Shown here piece by piece: positions 34,248-44,022 of a stretch of 64,000 nucleotides of DNA (position 1 is its first letter; the number at the start of each line of letters is the position of its first letter). Under the pieces are notes generated by a model. The model made no database searches and was not told the origin of the DNA. It worked only from the letters and a program-made list of their open reading frames with translations. Both the position numbers and the translations under genes were made by a program. Source of the stretch: an uncultured Sutterella sp. (GTDB lineage Bacteria; Pseudomonadota; Gammaproteobacteria; Burkholderiales; Burkholderiaceae_F); contig UQTE01000001.1 in assembly GCA_900543805.1 (NCBI GenBank), positions 186,001-250,000 on the forward strand, read 5' to 3'.

Positions 34248-35000
34248 ATGAAGAAGACCTGCCTCGCCCTCCTCCTCGCCGCCGTGGCTTCGGGCTCGCT
34301 CTACGCCGAAACCGTCCGCGTGGCCGTCGCCGCCAACTTCACGGCGCCGATCAAGGAACTCGCTCCGATCTACGAAAAGGCCACGGGCGACAAGCTCGTG
34401 CTCTCGTTCGGCGCTACGGGCGCCTTCTACGCCCAGATCAAGAACGGCGCTCCCTTCGACGTGCTGCTCGCCGCCGACTCGAAGACCCCGGCCAAGGCCG
34501 TGAAGGAAGGCTTCGGCGTGGAAGGCACGAACTACACCTACGCCATCGGCAAACTCGTTCTCTGGAGCTCCGACGCCGGCTTCATCAAGGATCAGAACTC
34601 CCTCAAGAGCGACAAGCTCCAGAAGCTCGCCGTCGCGAATCCGAAGCTCGCTCCCTACGGCGAAGCCGCCCACCAGGCGATGGAAGCCCTCGGCCTGAAG
34701 GCCGCTCTCACGCCCAAGATCGTCGAAGGCGACAACATCGGCAAGACCTATCAGTTCGTCGCCACGGGGAACGCGCAGGCAGGCTTCGTCGCCATGAGCC
34801 AGTGCGCCAAGGACGGCAAGTTCACGTCGGGTTCGGGCTGGGTCGTTCCGCAGGAACTCTACAAGCCCATCACGCAGGACGCCGTGCTCCTGAAGGCCGG
34901 AGAAAAGAACGAAGGGGCCAAGCGCTTCCTCGAATACCTGAAGACGAACAAGGAAGCCGACCGCATCCGCTTCGTTTACGGCTACGATACCGCCAAGTAA
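34248..35000 (+). CDS. modA: Molybdate ABC transporter substrate-binding protein
   Basis: Periplasmic protein that captures molybdate (or tungstate) for ModBC. I chose the ATG at 34248, 7 bp after AAGGAGA, because it begins MKKTCLALLLAAVASGSLYAE, a classic signal peptide cleaved near residue 21. A longer frame from 34008 would overlap the ModE operator and modE. The 250-residue product has the ModA start VAVAANFTAPIKELAPIYEK, the FGATGAFYAQIKNGAPFDV ligand loop and LAVANPKLAPYGEAA. It heads the modABC operon. Confidence 0.97.
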   Translation: MKKTCLALLLAAVASGSLYAETVRVAVAANFTAPIKELAPIYEKATGDKLVLSFGATGAFYAQIKNGAPFDVLLAADSKTPAKAVKEGFGVEGTNYTYAIGKLVLWSSDAGFIKDQNSLKSDKLQKLAVANPKLAPYGEAAHQAMEALGLKAALTPKIVEGDNIGKTYQFVATGNAQAGFVAMSQCAKDGKFTSGSGWVVPQELYKPITQDAVLLKAGEKNEGAKRFLEYLKTNKEADRIRFVYGYDTAK

Positions 35001-35021
35001 TCTTAGAGAGAGGAGAATGGC

Positions 35022-35708
35022 ATGCCGCTTACGCCGGCCGACCTCGGTCCCGTGTGGCTGAGTCTGAGACTCGCGTTCGTCACGACGGTTTTTCTGCTCA
35101 TCCTCGGCATGCCGCTCGCGTGGTGGCTTGCGCAGCGAAAAAGCGTCCTCTGTGCGCCGATCAGCGCGATCGTGACGCTTCCGCTCGTCCTGCCGCCTTC
35201 GGTTCTGGGCTTTTACGTCCTGGTCGCCCTCGGCCCTTCGGGGCCGATCGGCGCCTTTACGCAGCTCTTCGGAATCGAGACGCTCAACTTCACCTTTACG
35301 GGGCTCGTGGTGGGGAGCGTGATCTATTCGCTCCCCTTCATGGTGCAGCCTCTGCAGAACGCATTTGAAGCCGTGGGGACGAAACCCATGGAAGTCGCCG
35401 CGACGCTGAGGGCGGGGCCTCTCGACGCCTTCTTTTCCGTCATCCTTCCCATGGCGCGTCACGGCATTCTTACGGGCGTACTCATGACGTTCGCCCACAC
35501 GATCGGGGAATTCGGGGTCGTGTTGATGATCGGCGGCAACATTCCGGGCGAAACCCAGGTGGTGTCGACCGAAATCTTCACCTACGTGGAAGGGATGGAA
35601 TACGACAAGGCCCACTGGCTTGCGGGCGGCATGCTCGTCTTCAGCTTCTTCGTCCTCCTTTCCCTCACCTATTTTGAACGGCACGGCGCCGGAAGGAGCG
35701 GGCGATGA
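35022..35708 (+). CDS. modB: Molybdate ABC transporter permease
   Basis: Inner-membrane channel of the molybdate importer. The 228 residues give five or six membrane helices, with the EAA-loop signature GTKPMEVAATLRAGPLDAFFSVILP contacting ModC, and the ModB-typical AHTIGEFGVVLMIGGNIPG. AGAGGAG precedes the start; the ATG at 35022 is in frame and one at 35017 is not. Its stop overlaps the modC start by 4 bp (ATGA), indicating coupled translation. Confidence 0.97.
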   Translation: MPLTPADLGPVWLSLRLAFVTTVFLLILGMPLAWWLAQRKSVLCAPISAIVTLPLVLPPSVLGFYVLVALGPSGPIGAFTQLFGIETLNFTFTGLVVGSVIYSLPFMVQPLQNAFEAVGTKPMEVAATLRAGPLDAFFSVILPMARHGILTGVLMTFAHTIGEFGVVLMIGGNIPGETQVVSTEIFTYVEGMEYDKAHWLAGGMLVFSFFVLLSLTYFERHGAGRSGR

Positions 35709-36781
35709 AATACGGCGTATCGGTTCGCCTCGCCCGTTCGACGGGCTTTGCTCTCGAGGCCGAGGCCTCTTTCCCGGAAAAGGGCATCACCGTGCTCTTC
35801 GGACCGTCGGGTTGCGGAAAGACCACGCTTCTTCGCTGCGTCGCGGGGTTGGAACACCCCGAGGGCCGGGTCGTCATCGCCGACGAAACGTGGCAGGACG
35901 ACGAAAAGGGAATCTTCCTTCCCACTCACAGCCGCGCGCTCGGCTACGTTTTTCAGGAGGCGAGCCTTTTCCCGCATTTGAACGTCGAGGACAATCTCCG
36001 CTTCGGCCTCAAGCGCACGAAAGATCCGCGCGGGAGCGAAAAGCTCGCCGAAGCCGTGGAACTTCTCGGGATCGGTCATCTTCTGAAGCGCCGCGTCTCG
36101 GAACTCTCCGGCGGCGAGCGGCAGCGCTGCGCCATTGCGCGCGCGATCGCGATGACGCCCAAGGTCCTCCTGATGGACGAACCGCTCGCGGCCCTCGACT
36201 GGAAGCGCAAAGAAGAGATTCTTCCCTGGCTCGAGCGTCTTCGCGACGAACTCTCGATGCCGATCCTCTACGTGACGCACTCGGCCGAGGAAATGATGCG
36301 CTTGGCCGACCGCGTGATTGCGATGAAGGACGGAAAGATCGTCTCTTCGGGCACCTTGAACGAAGTGCTCGGCGCGATCGAAACGCCGGTGCGCCGGGCC
36401 GAAGGTCCCGTCGTGGTCCTCGACGGCGCGGTCGTCTCGATCAACGAGCGCTGGTCCGTGGCCGAGGTGCGTACGAAGTCGCTCTCCTTCGAAGTCCCCC
36501 GAAAGAGTCTTCATGCGGGCGACGCCGCGCGTCTCGTCGTTGCGGCGCGCGACGTAAGCATTGCGCTTGACCGTCACGACGATCAGTCGATCCGAAACGT
36601 GTTGCCCGCGAAAATCGTTTCCCTCGATGCCGATCCTGCGGAGGGCCGCACGCTCGTCACGCTTTGCTCGGGCGAGGAAACGGTGCTCTCGCTCGTTACG
36701 GACGAAAGCGTGGAGCGTCTGCAGTTGCGTCCCGGTCTCTCGGTGTGGCTGCAGGTGAAGTCCGTCGCCGTTGCGCTCTGA
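35705..36781 (+). CDS. modC: Molybdate ABC transporter ATP-binding protein
   Basis: Cytosolic ATPase powering molybdate import. The 358-residue protein has Walker A GPSGCGKTT, the Q-loop region FQEASLFPHL, ABC signature LSGGERQRCAIARAI, Walker B VLLMDEPLAALD and H-loop YVTHSAEE, followed by a C-terminal Mop/TOBE domain (about 285-355) that binds oxyanion, as usual in ModC. It is the last gene of the operon and ends at a strong terminator. Confidence 0.97.
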   Translation: MKYGVSVRLARSTGFALEAEASFPEKGITVLFGPSGCGKTTLLRCVAGLEHPEGRVVIADETWQDDEKGIFLPTHSRALGYVFQEASLFPHLNVEDNLRFGLKRTKDPRGSEKLAEAVELLGIGHLLKRRVSELSGGERQRCAIARAIAMTPKVLLMDEPLAALDWKRKEEILPWLERLRDELSMPILYVTHSAEEMMRLADRVIAMKDGKIVSSGTLNEVLGAIETPVRRAEGPVVVLDGAVVSINERWSVAEVRTKSLSFEVPRKSLHAGDAARLVVAARDVSIALDRHDDQSIRNVLPAKIVSLDADPAEGRTLVTLCSGEETVLSLVTDESVERLQLRPGLSVWLQVKSVAVAL

Positions 36782-36803
36782 TTTCTTCCCGCCGAAACGA
36801 AAA

Positions 36804-36834
36804 CGGGCCCGTCTGAAGACGGGCCCGAATTTTT
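36804..36834. terminator. Bidirectional terminator between modC and purB
   Basis: Stem CGGGCCCGTC / GACGGGCCCG with a 4-nt loop, followed by AATTTTT on the plus strand and TTTTCGTTT on the minus strand, between convergent genes. Confidence 0.9.
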
Positions 36835-36856
36835 AGAAGCGTCGCAGACGCGCCGA

Positions 36857-38598
<1,742 letters not shown>

Positions 38599-39222
38599 AT
38601 GACGAAGACGAAGAAGATTTTGGCTACGGTTGCCGCCCTCGGCGCGATGACGGTGGGAGGTTTCGCCCTTGCGGCGCCGGCCGACGGTCCTCGCCGCGGT
38701 TCGGACGTTCCGCCCTGCGTGGAACGCAGCTTTTCGGCATCGGACTGGGCGGCCGCCCGCTATGAAAGCCTCGGCGAAATGCTCACGCTCACCGATGCGC
38801 AAAAGCCCCTCTGGAAGGCCTATGTCGACGCGCGCATGGCCCGCTTTGCCGAAGCGCCCCGCGACGTCAAGCCTGCGGTCGACGTGCAGGATCGGCTTGA
38901 GCGCCGTGCCGAACGTCTCGCCGCCCGCGCCGACCGCGTGAAGAAAATCGCCGACACGCGCGCCGAACTTCTGAAGTCCCTCTCGGTCGAACAGAAGTAC
39001 GTGCTCGAATCGTACGAATACCGTCACCGAGGTTTCGCGAAGGACGGCCCCGACTTCCGCCGCGATCGTGACGACCGTCCGCTGCCGCCCCATCTGCGTG
39101 ACCGCGACGACCGTCCGTTGCCGCCTCATCTGCATGACCGCGACGATCGTCCCCTGCCGCCGCATCACCGCATGATGCCGCATCATCCCTACGGTCCGGG
39201 TTTCGACTGCCCGTGGCGTTGA
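38599..39222 (+). CDS. Spy/CpxP-like (LTXXQ) periplasmic protein with a histidine-rich repeat tail
   Basis: Exported 207-residue protein. The signal peptide is MTKTKKILATVAALGAMTVGGFALAAP, probably cleaved near residue 26. The middle (about 50-145) is helical and charged, with LTLTDAQKPLWKAYVDARMA and LLKSLSVEQKYVLE, resembling the two LTxxQ-type helices of Spy/CpxP chaperones. Residues 155-190 are three tandem 12-residue units, (R/H)DRDDRPLPPHL, followed by HHRMMPHHPYGPG. The tail could bind divalent metal. AAGGAACC precedes the ATG. A periplasmic stress or metal-buffering role is inferred; the gene is monocistronic. Confidence 0.72.
   Translation: MTKTKKILATVAALGAMTVGGFALAAPADGPRRGSDVPPCVERSFSASDWAAARYESLGEMLTLTDAQKPLWKAYVDARMARFAEAPRDVKPAVDVQDRLERRAERLAARADRVKKIADTRAELLKSLSVEQKYVLESYEYRHRGFAKDGPDFRRDRDDRPLPPHLRDRDDRPLPPHLHDRDDRPLPPHHRMMPHHPYGPGFDCPWR
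39061..39168 (+). repeat. Three 36-bp in-frame tandem repeats
   Basis: Units at 39061-39096, 39097-39132 and 39133-39168 each encode (R/H)DRDDRPLPPHL-like peptides, differing mainly at third codon positions and in the final residue (Leu, Leu, His). The silent divergence shows the peptide is being kept while the DNA drifts. Confidence 0.95.
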
Positions 39223-39248
39223 TGCGCTGACTGACTCCTTTCAAAACG

Positions 39249-39272
39249 AAACGCGCCAGAAAGGGCGCGTTT
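39249..39272. terminator. Terminator between the Spy-like gene and the FixJ-like regulator
   Basis: Stem AAACGCGCC / GGCGCGTTT with a 6-nt loop between convergent genes, 27 bp after one stop and 23 bp from the other. U-tracts are short. Confidence 0.7.
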
Positions 39273-39294
39273 GTCGTATTGCAGAAGGGAAAAC

Positions 39295-39930
39295 TCAATC
39301 CCAGCCGAAGCGCTTCGCGAGGCGTTCGTTCGCGGCGTTGAGGCGCGAGAGAAGCTGAATGGGCGTGATGGAGCCGAGCTTTCGGGAAATGTGGGCGCGG
39401 TGCACTTCGACCGTGCGAGTCGAAAGGTTCAGGAGTTCCGCCACTTCCTGGTTGCGCTTTCCTTGATAGAGCAACTCGAGGACTTCGCGTTCGCGGCGAG
39501 AAAGATTGTCGAGAAGGAGCTTCAACGTCCGCTTTTCCTGCAGGGCCTCGCAGATGTCGAGGGCCTTGCCGATCGTGAAGTAGAGGACTTCGGGGTCGAC
39601 AGGCTTCTCAAAGAAGCTCACGGCGCCGTTTTCCATGGCGCGCACGACGGAGCGCATGTCGGCCGAGCCCGAAAGGAAGATGACGGCGATGGGGCTTTGG
39701 GCGCTCCGCAGTTTTTCCTGCACCTCGAGCCCTCCGATTCCCTTCATGTGCAAATCGAGCACGAGCACGCCCGGACGATCGAGATCCACTTCTTCCAAAA
39801 AGGCTTCGCCCGACGGAAAGGTGCGCACGTTCATGCCGTGTGTCGCCAGGGCAAAACGGATGGTTTGGCGCACGTCGTCGTTGTCGACCACCCAGACGGG
39901 GGCGGAAATTCTGCTTCGTTTTTCTTCCAT
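39295..39930 (-). CDS. FixJ/TtrR-like LuxR-family response regulator
   Basis: Two-component response regulator of 211 residues from the ATG at 39930; an upstream TTG at 39939 is less likely. The receiver (about 10-125) has the acidic pocket VVDNDD, phosphoacceptor Asp in VLVLDLHMKG, Ser/Thr in FLSGSAD and Lys in FFEKPVDPE. The output domain (about 140-205) is a LuxR helix-turn-helix: LSRREREVLELLYQGKRN, STRTVEVHRAHISRKLG. It resembles FixJ/TtrR types that control respiratory genes. No histidine kinase is adjacent, so its signal is unknown. Confidence 0.9.
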   Translation of the reverse strand: MEEKRSRISAPVWVVDNDDVRQTIRFALATHGMNVRTFPSGEAFLEEVDLDRPGVLVLDLHMKGIGGLEVQEKLRSAQSPIAVIFLSGSADMRSVVRAMENGAVSFFEKPVDPEVLYFTIGKALDICEALQEKRTLKLLLDNLSRREREVLELLYQGKRNQEVAELLNLSTRTVEVHRAHISRKLGSITPIQLLSRLNAANERLAKRFGWD

Positions 39931-40075
39931 GGCGCTCAACGGTGCGGGAAAAAGAGACGGTTGCGGAGAGGAGACCGAAGTCTTGCATTATACGGGCAAC
40001 CTTGGGGAAATTGCTGAGATAATGAGAGGAAGCACCGGAGATTTCCGGCCTCATACCCGATATCTCGCCTGACAC

Positions 40076-41140
40076 ATGAAAGATTTCTCCGCCTACGACA
40101 ATTCGCCGAGAACGGACCGGACGGTGCATCCCGTGGAGGGGACGCCGGCCGCGGCGGCGCTTGCGCGAAAACTCCCCAAGACGCTGTCGCTCGGGACGGT
40201 GGGTTGGTACCACCCTTCCTGGCGGGGAACGGTGTACGACCGCTTCACGGGGGAGCGCCCCGACTGGTTTCAAACTTACGCGGCCTATGCGGCGCATCCG
40301 CTCTTTCGCACGACGGAGTGGGTTCTTTCCCGCCGACGCCGAACCGACGAGCGGGACTGGCAGCGAATCGCCCTTCTGACGCCCTCTGACTTTTCCCCGC
40401 TCATTCGCCTTTCGGGGCGCGTGACGGATCCGGTACTCAGGCAGCGCCGCGGCGAGGCGGCGGGCGAAAATCCCGAGTTTCTCTCGATCGAGCTCGTTCG
40501 CGAGACCGTGACGGAGCCGATCGCCAAGCATTTCGGCGCGAATCCTCCGGGCGTGCTTCTTGATCTTCTTGCCGATCCGAGGCGGGGCGCCTATCGTCCG
40601 GCGGAGCGCAAGGCCTTCTATGAACGGCTCGAGGTCTTTCTTGCGCGTTGGCGCGGGGAAACCGAGGCGCCGCTTTACGTGAACGTCCGCACGCCTCTTC
40701 TTCAGACGCCCGCCCTCATGAAGCTTCTTTTGAAAAGCGGCGCGTATCCCACCCTCACGCTCACGTCGGGGGGCGCAAGCCTTTCGGCGCAGTTGCGCTC
40801 GCTCGCCTGGTACGACGAAGCGGCGGGCGAGGCCGCCCTCCGTACGCCGCTGATTCTTCGCTGGCTCGCGCCGCAGGTGCCGACGCACTTCCGGGGCGAG
40901 CGCGCGGGGCTCGATCCCGTCACGACGACGCGTCTCGCGTACGCCGCGGCATCGGCTCTGCATGCCGGGCGCAGGGTTCTCTTTCTCGCCGACGAAAAGG
41001 CCGAAGGGAATGCGCCGGGGACGGTGACGCGGTTTGCCGAATCCGTGGCGGAGCGCCTTCGCAAAATGCGCGAAGAGGCGGAGCGCGAAAAGCGGAACGC
41101 TCCGCCCGATCTGCCGCCTCTTCAACCGAGTCAGAAATAA
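40076..41140 (+). CDS. DUF72-like protein
   Basis: A 354-residue soluble protein without a signal peptide. The segment LGTVGWYHPSWRGTVYD (about residues 38-54) matches the start of the DUF72 family (GTSGWxYxxWxG), a TIM-barrel fold of unknown function. Later parts (VLLDLLADPRRGAYRPAERKAFYERLEVFL and APLYVNVRTPLL) are compatible with that barrel but poorly conserved to my eye. It ends 10 bp inside the convergent nitroreductase gene. Function unknown. Confidence 0.65.
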   Translation: MKDFSAYDNSPRTDRTVHPVEGTPAAAALARKLPKTLSLGTVGWYHPSWRGTVYDRFTGERPDWFQTYAAYAAHPLFRTTEWVLSRRRRTDERDWQRIALLTPSDFSPLIRLSGRVTDPVLRQRRGEAAGENPEFLSIELVRETVTEPIAKHFGANPPGVLLDLLADPRRGAYRPAERKAFYERLEVFLARWRGETEAPLYVNVRTPLLQTPALMKLLLKSGAYPTLTLTSGGASLSAQLRSLAWYDEAAGEAALRTPLILRWLAPQVPTHFRGERAGLDPVTTTRLAYAAASALHAGRRVLFLADEKAEGNAPGTVTRFAESVAERLRKMREEAEREKRNAPPDLPPLQPSQK

Positions 41141-41664
41141 GTCGACTCAATAGTCTTCCGTTCGTTTTTCTTCGCGTCCGCGACGGGTCGTCCGCAGAGC
41201 ACGAAGCAAAGAAGCGTTTCTGTTTCGGGGTCATAGAGTCCGTCGGGACGGCGAAAATCCTTCCCGGACACGGTCTTAGCGGCGTAGCCCGCAAGATGCA
41301 GGGCGTCGAGGAGCCGCATGAGGGCGGCGCCCGCCGAAAGAAGGCGTTCGTCACGGTCGCGGCGCGGCGCGTCCTTCGTTTCACGCAGGATGAGTGCGAG
41401 GCACCCCGGGCCCTTCTTCGCCTTTTTCACGGCCTTTTCCCGCGCCGCCTCGTCGGCGTCCTCGGGGAGTTCCGCGAGGAAGATTTCGCCTAGCATCTCT
41501 CGGTCTTCGCAGATCACAACGCGGAAGGGATAGGCGTCGTCGTGGCAGGGGGCGTTCTCGAGGAAGCGAAGGATCGCCTGCCATTCCTCCCGATCGGGAG
41601 CGGGGTCCGTCAGGTATTTGGGGCCGATCGAGGCGCGCGTCAGAAGTGCAGAGTCTTCGGGCAT
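41131..41664 (-). CDS. Nitroreductase-family protein (YdjA-like)
   Basis: Small FMN-dependent oxidoreductase of 177 residues. The ATG at 41664 is preceded by GAGGAG; the frame opens upstream at a TTG overlapping that site. LLTRASIGPKYLTDPAPDREEWQAIL, the region AYPFRVVICED and the late GAALMRLLDALHLAGYAAKTVSG follow the YdjA-type pattern, although the usual Arg-rich N-terminal FMN motif (RRSxR) is weak (TRASIG). Substrate unknown. It is convergent with the DUF72 gene, overlapping by 10 bp. Confidence 0.75.
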   Translation of the reverse strand: MPEDSALLTRASIGPKYLTDPAPDREEWQAILRFLENAPCHDDAYPFRVVICEDREMLGEIFLAELPEDADEAAREKAVKKAKKGPGCLALILRETKDAPRRDRDERLLSAGAALMRLLDALHLAGYAAKTVSGKDFRRPDGLYDPETETLLCFVLCGRPVADAKKNERKTIESTYF

Positions 41665-41776
41665 GGGTTTTCTCCTCAAATGGTGTTTCGACGCCCCGCG
41701 GCGGAGGCGTCCGAATGTCTACAATACGTCATTCGCACGGGCCTTGCCCGATTCTCCATTTTTCCTGCTGTTCACC

Positions 41777-42412
41777 ATGAAGCGCATCTGGGATATTTCA
41801 CCCGCGGTCGGCGTCTCGAGTCCCGTCTTTCCGGGGGACGCCCCCTTCACGATCGATTGGTCGGCCCGCGTCTCCGAGGGAGACTTCGCCAACGTGTCGA
41901 TTCTGCGGTTTTCGCCCCACATCGGGGCGCATGTCGACAGTCCCATGCATTTGGATTCCGCCGCGCCCGACGTGGCGGGACTGAAGCTCGAGACCTTCAT
42001 CGGGCGATGCCGCGTGGTGGATCTCTCGCAAAACGAACGGACGGGAGAAATCGGTCCCGACGAGTTTCCGCTTCGAAACCTCCCGACGCGGGTGCTCGTC
42101 AAAACGCGCGCCAAGCGCGTCGACGGCTGGTCCACCGACTACCGCCCGATTTCACCCGCGCTCATGCGGCGGATCATCGACGCGGGCGTCGTGCTCCTGG
42201 GCGTCGACGTGCCGAGCGTCGATCCTGCGGAGAGCACCGTCCTCCCCTCGCACCGCATTGCGCTCGCGCACAACCGCGTGCTGATGGAAAACCTCGATTT
42301 GTCGGAAGTCCCCGCGGGCGACTACGAGCTGATCGCTCTTCCGCTTCGCCTTTCGGGGGCGGAAGCGAGCCCCGTGCGCGCCGTGCTTCGTTCTCTCACC
42401 GTAGGTCGATAA
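41777..42412 (+). CDS. kynB: Kynurenine formamidase (arylformamidase)
   Basis: Zn-dependent cyclase-family hydrolase converting N-formylkynurenine to kynurenine in tryptophan breakdown. From the ATG at 41777 (MKRIWDISPAVGVSSPVFPGD) the 211-residue chain matches KynB throughout. The metal site SPHIGAHVDSPMHLD supplies His48, His52, Asp54 and His58; LLGVDVPSVDPAES and GDYELIALPLRL are also family blocks. Its stop overlaps the ATG of a thioesterase gene (TAATG). kynA and kynU are not in the window, so a different formamide or cyclic substrate cannot be excluded. Confidence 0.85.
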   Translation: MKRIWDISPAVGVSSPVFPGDAPFTIDWSARVSEGDFANVSILRFSPHIGAHVDSPMHLDSAAPDVAGLKLETFIGRCRVVDLSQNERTGEIGPDEFPLRNLPTRVLVKTRAKRVDGWSTDYRPISPALMRRIIDAGVVLLGVDVPSVDPAESTVLPSHRIALAHNRVLMENLDLSEVPAGDYELIALPLRLSGAEASPVRAVLRSLTVGR

Positions 42413-42861
42413 TGTCTCAGAAATACGTTCAGCCCCTTCGCATCCGCTTCAGTCACTGCGATCCCGCGGGGATCGTCTATCACCCGCACTACTTCACGAT
42501 CCTCAACAACCTCATGGAGGACTTCTGGCGGGACGTTCTGGGCTACGGCTACGAAGGCATGACCGAGCGCCGCATGGGCTTTCCGGTGGTGGGCGTCCAC
42601 GTGGACTTCTGTTATCCGAGCCGCGTGGGCGACGAATGCGTGATGAAGTGCTGGATCGAGCATCTCGGCACCTCGTCGATCCGCTTTGCGATGACGATCG
42701 AAGGCGTCGACGGAACGCTTCGTCTGCAGGGCACCGAAACCGTGGTGTGCGTGAAGCCCTCGGCCTCGGGCGACGGATTGGAAAGTCTCCCCTTTTCGGA
42801 AGAAACCCGCGCGAAGCTTCTGCCTTATTTCATCGATTCCAAACTCACGGTGCGCGCCTGA
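42412..42861 (+). CDS. 4HBT-family acyl-CoA thioesterase
   Basis: Hot-dog-fold thioesterase of 149 residues. IRFSHCDPAGIVYHPHYF is the 4-hydroxybenzoyl-CoA thioesterase motif with the catalytic Asp, followed by a helical LNNLMEDFWRDVLG and strands VGVHVDFCYPSRVGDEC. The ATG overlaps the kynB stop, so translation is coupled, suggesting a shared pathway such as aromatic amino acid breakdown with an aroyl-CoA intermediate. The 3' end overlaps the convergent murI gene by 37 bp. Substrate is inferred only. Confidence 0.9.
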   Translation: MSQKYVQPLRIRFSHCDPAGIVYHPHYFTILNNLMEDFWRDVLGYGYEGMTERRMGFPVVGVHVDFCYPSRVGDECVMKCWIEHLGTSSIRFAMTIEGVDGTLRLQGTETVVCVKPSASGDGLESLPFSEETRAKLLPYFIDSKLTVRA

Positions 42862-43652
42862 AAATCGCCGCCGAGCGCCTCGAGACGCGCGTTCTCTCCG
42901 GCGAGAAGCCGAAGGACCGTCTCCCGGCGCTCGTTTGCGCCCGTGACGAAAAAGCGGTGCTCGGGCGAGAAGCCGTCCGAGAGCGCGTCGTTCGCCGCGA
43001 GGCGGCGCTCCAACTGTCGAACCACGGCGGGCGCGGGGTCGATGAGTTCGACCCCGGGGCCGGCGACCTCGTGCAATACGTCCGATAAGAAGGGATAGTG
43101 AGTGCAGCCGAGCACGAGCCGGTCGGCATGCTCCTTGACGAGGGGCGCGACGTAGCGTCTCGCAAGTTCCACCGTTTCGGGCGCGTGAAAGGCGCCCTTT
43201 TCGACGCAGTCCATAAGCCCGGGACAGGGCTGATCCAACACCTTCACGTCGGCGGGCGCAAGCGTCTTCAGATGCCGGTACTTGGCGCTTCGGATGGTCT
43301 TGGTGGTGGCGAGCACCCCGATCACCTTCGTCTTCGTTTCACGGCAACCCGGCAGCACCGCGGGTTCGATCCCGATCACCGGAATCGAAAGCCGTGCGCG
43401 AAGCACCGCCGCGCCGACGGCGGTCGCCGTGTTGCAGGCAAGGACGATCGCCTTGACGTTTCGGGAGAGAAGAAACCCGACGAGCCCGTCGAGCCGCTCG
43501 AGAATGTATTCGTCCGAGCGGTCGCCCCAGGGGGCGCCCGCACAGTCGGCCGCGAAGACCGTGGATTCGCCCGGGAGGAGTTTTCTCAACGCCGCGTAGA
43601 CGGAGAGTCCTCCGAAGCCCGAATCCAAAATCCCGACGGGGGCTCGGTTCAC
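42825..43652 (-). CDS. murI: Glutamate racemase
   Basis: Cofactor-independent racemase providing D-glutamate for peptidoglycan. A GTG start at 43652 is chosen because GGAGGT lies 6 bp upstream and the product then begins with the family N terminus (NRAPVGILDSGFGGLSVY). The 275 residues carry both catalytic Cys, in LACNTATAVGA and LGCTHYPFL, and the Asp-Ser of ILDSGFGG. The start overlaps the stop of the ArsC-like gene by 4 bp (GTGA), so they are coupled. The 3' end overlaps the thioesterase gene. Confidence 0.96.
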   Translation of the reverse strand: MNRAPVGILDSGFGGLSVYAALRKLLPGESTVFAADCAGAPWGDRSDEYILERLDGLVGFLLSRNVKAIVLACNTATAVGAAVLRARLSIPVIGIEPAVLPGCRETKTKVIGVLATTKTIRSAKYRHLKTLAPADVKVLDQPCPGLMDCVEKGAFHAPETVELARRYVAPLVKEHADRLVLGCTHYPFLSDVLHEVAGPGVELIDPAPAVVRQLERRLAANDALSDGFSPEHRFFVTGANERRETVLRLLAGENARLEALGGDFQARTVSLESMK

Positions 43653-43999
43653 GAGCGCACCTCCGCGGTCAACACCGCGTCGAGTCCCGTCGTGACGCGG
43701 CCGTCGGGGCACTCGACGATGGGACGCTTGATGAGCGTGGGCTTTTCAAGAAGCAGGGCGCGAAGCGTGTCGGCGTTCTCCGCCGCGAGCTTTTCTTCGG
43801 GCGTGAGCGTACGCCAGGAGGTGCCGCGGCGGTTGACAAGCGTCTCCGCGCCCACGGTCTCGAGCCAGGCGTCGATTTTGTCCTGCGTGAGCGGCGTCTT
43901 GCGGAAGTTCACGAATTCGTGTTCGACGCCGGTCTCCCGGAGATGGGCGAGCGCCTTTTTGACGCTCTGGCAATTGGGAATGCCGTAAACCTTGAGCAT
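43649..43999 (-). CDS. ArsC/Spx-family protein (YffB-like)
   Basis: A 116-residue thioredoxin-fold protein: MLKVYGIPNCQSVKKALAHL has the single redox Cys of YffB-type proteins (NCxxxKK), followed by VNFRKTPLTQ and the distal IKRPIVECPDGRV. It lacks the extra features of true arsenate reductases, and no ars genes adjoin it, so a glutathione-linked oxidoreductase role is likelier. It lies in a row with sua5 and murI on the minus strand. Confidence 0.88.
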   Translation of the reverse strand: MLKVYGIPNCQSVKKALAHLRETGVEHEFVNFRKTPLTQDKIDAWLETVGAETLVNRRGTSWRTLTPEEKLAAENADTLRALLLEKPTLIKRPIVECPDGRVTTGLDAVLTAEVRS

Positions 44000-44022
44000 G
44001 CTTCCTCCTTGGCGATGCGAGA

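Noticed and set aside
39061..39168. Short regular repeats as a possible CRISPR array
   Set aside because: The units are directly adjacent 36-mers without spacers and encode an in-frame peptide repeat.
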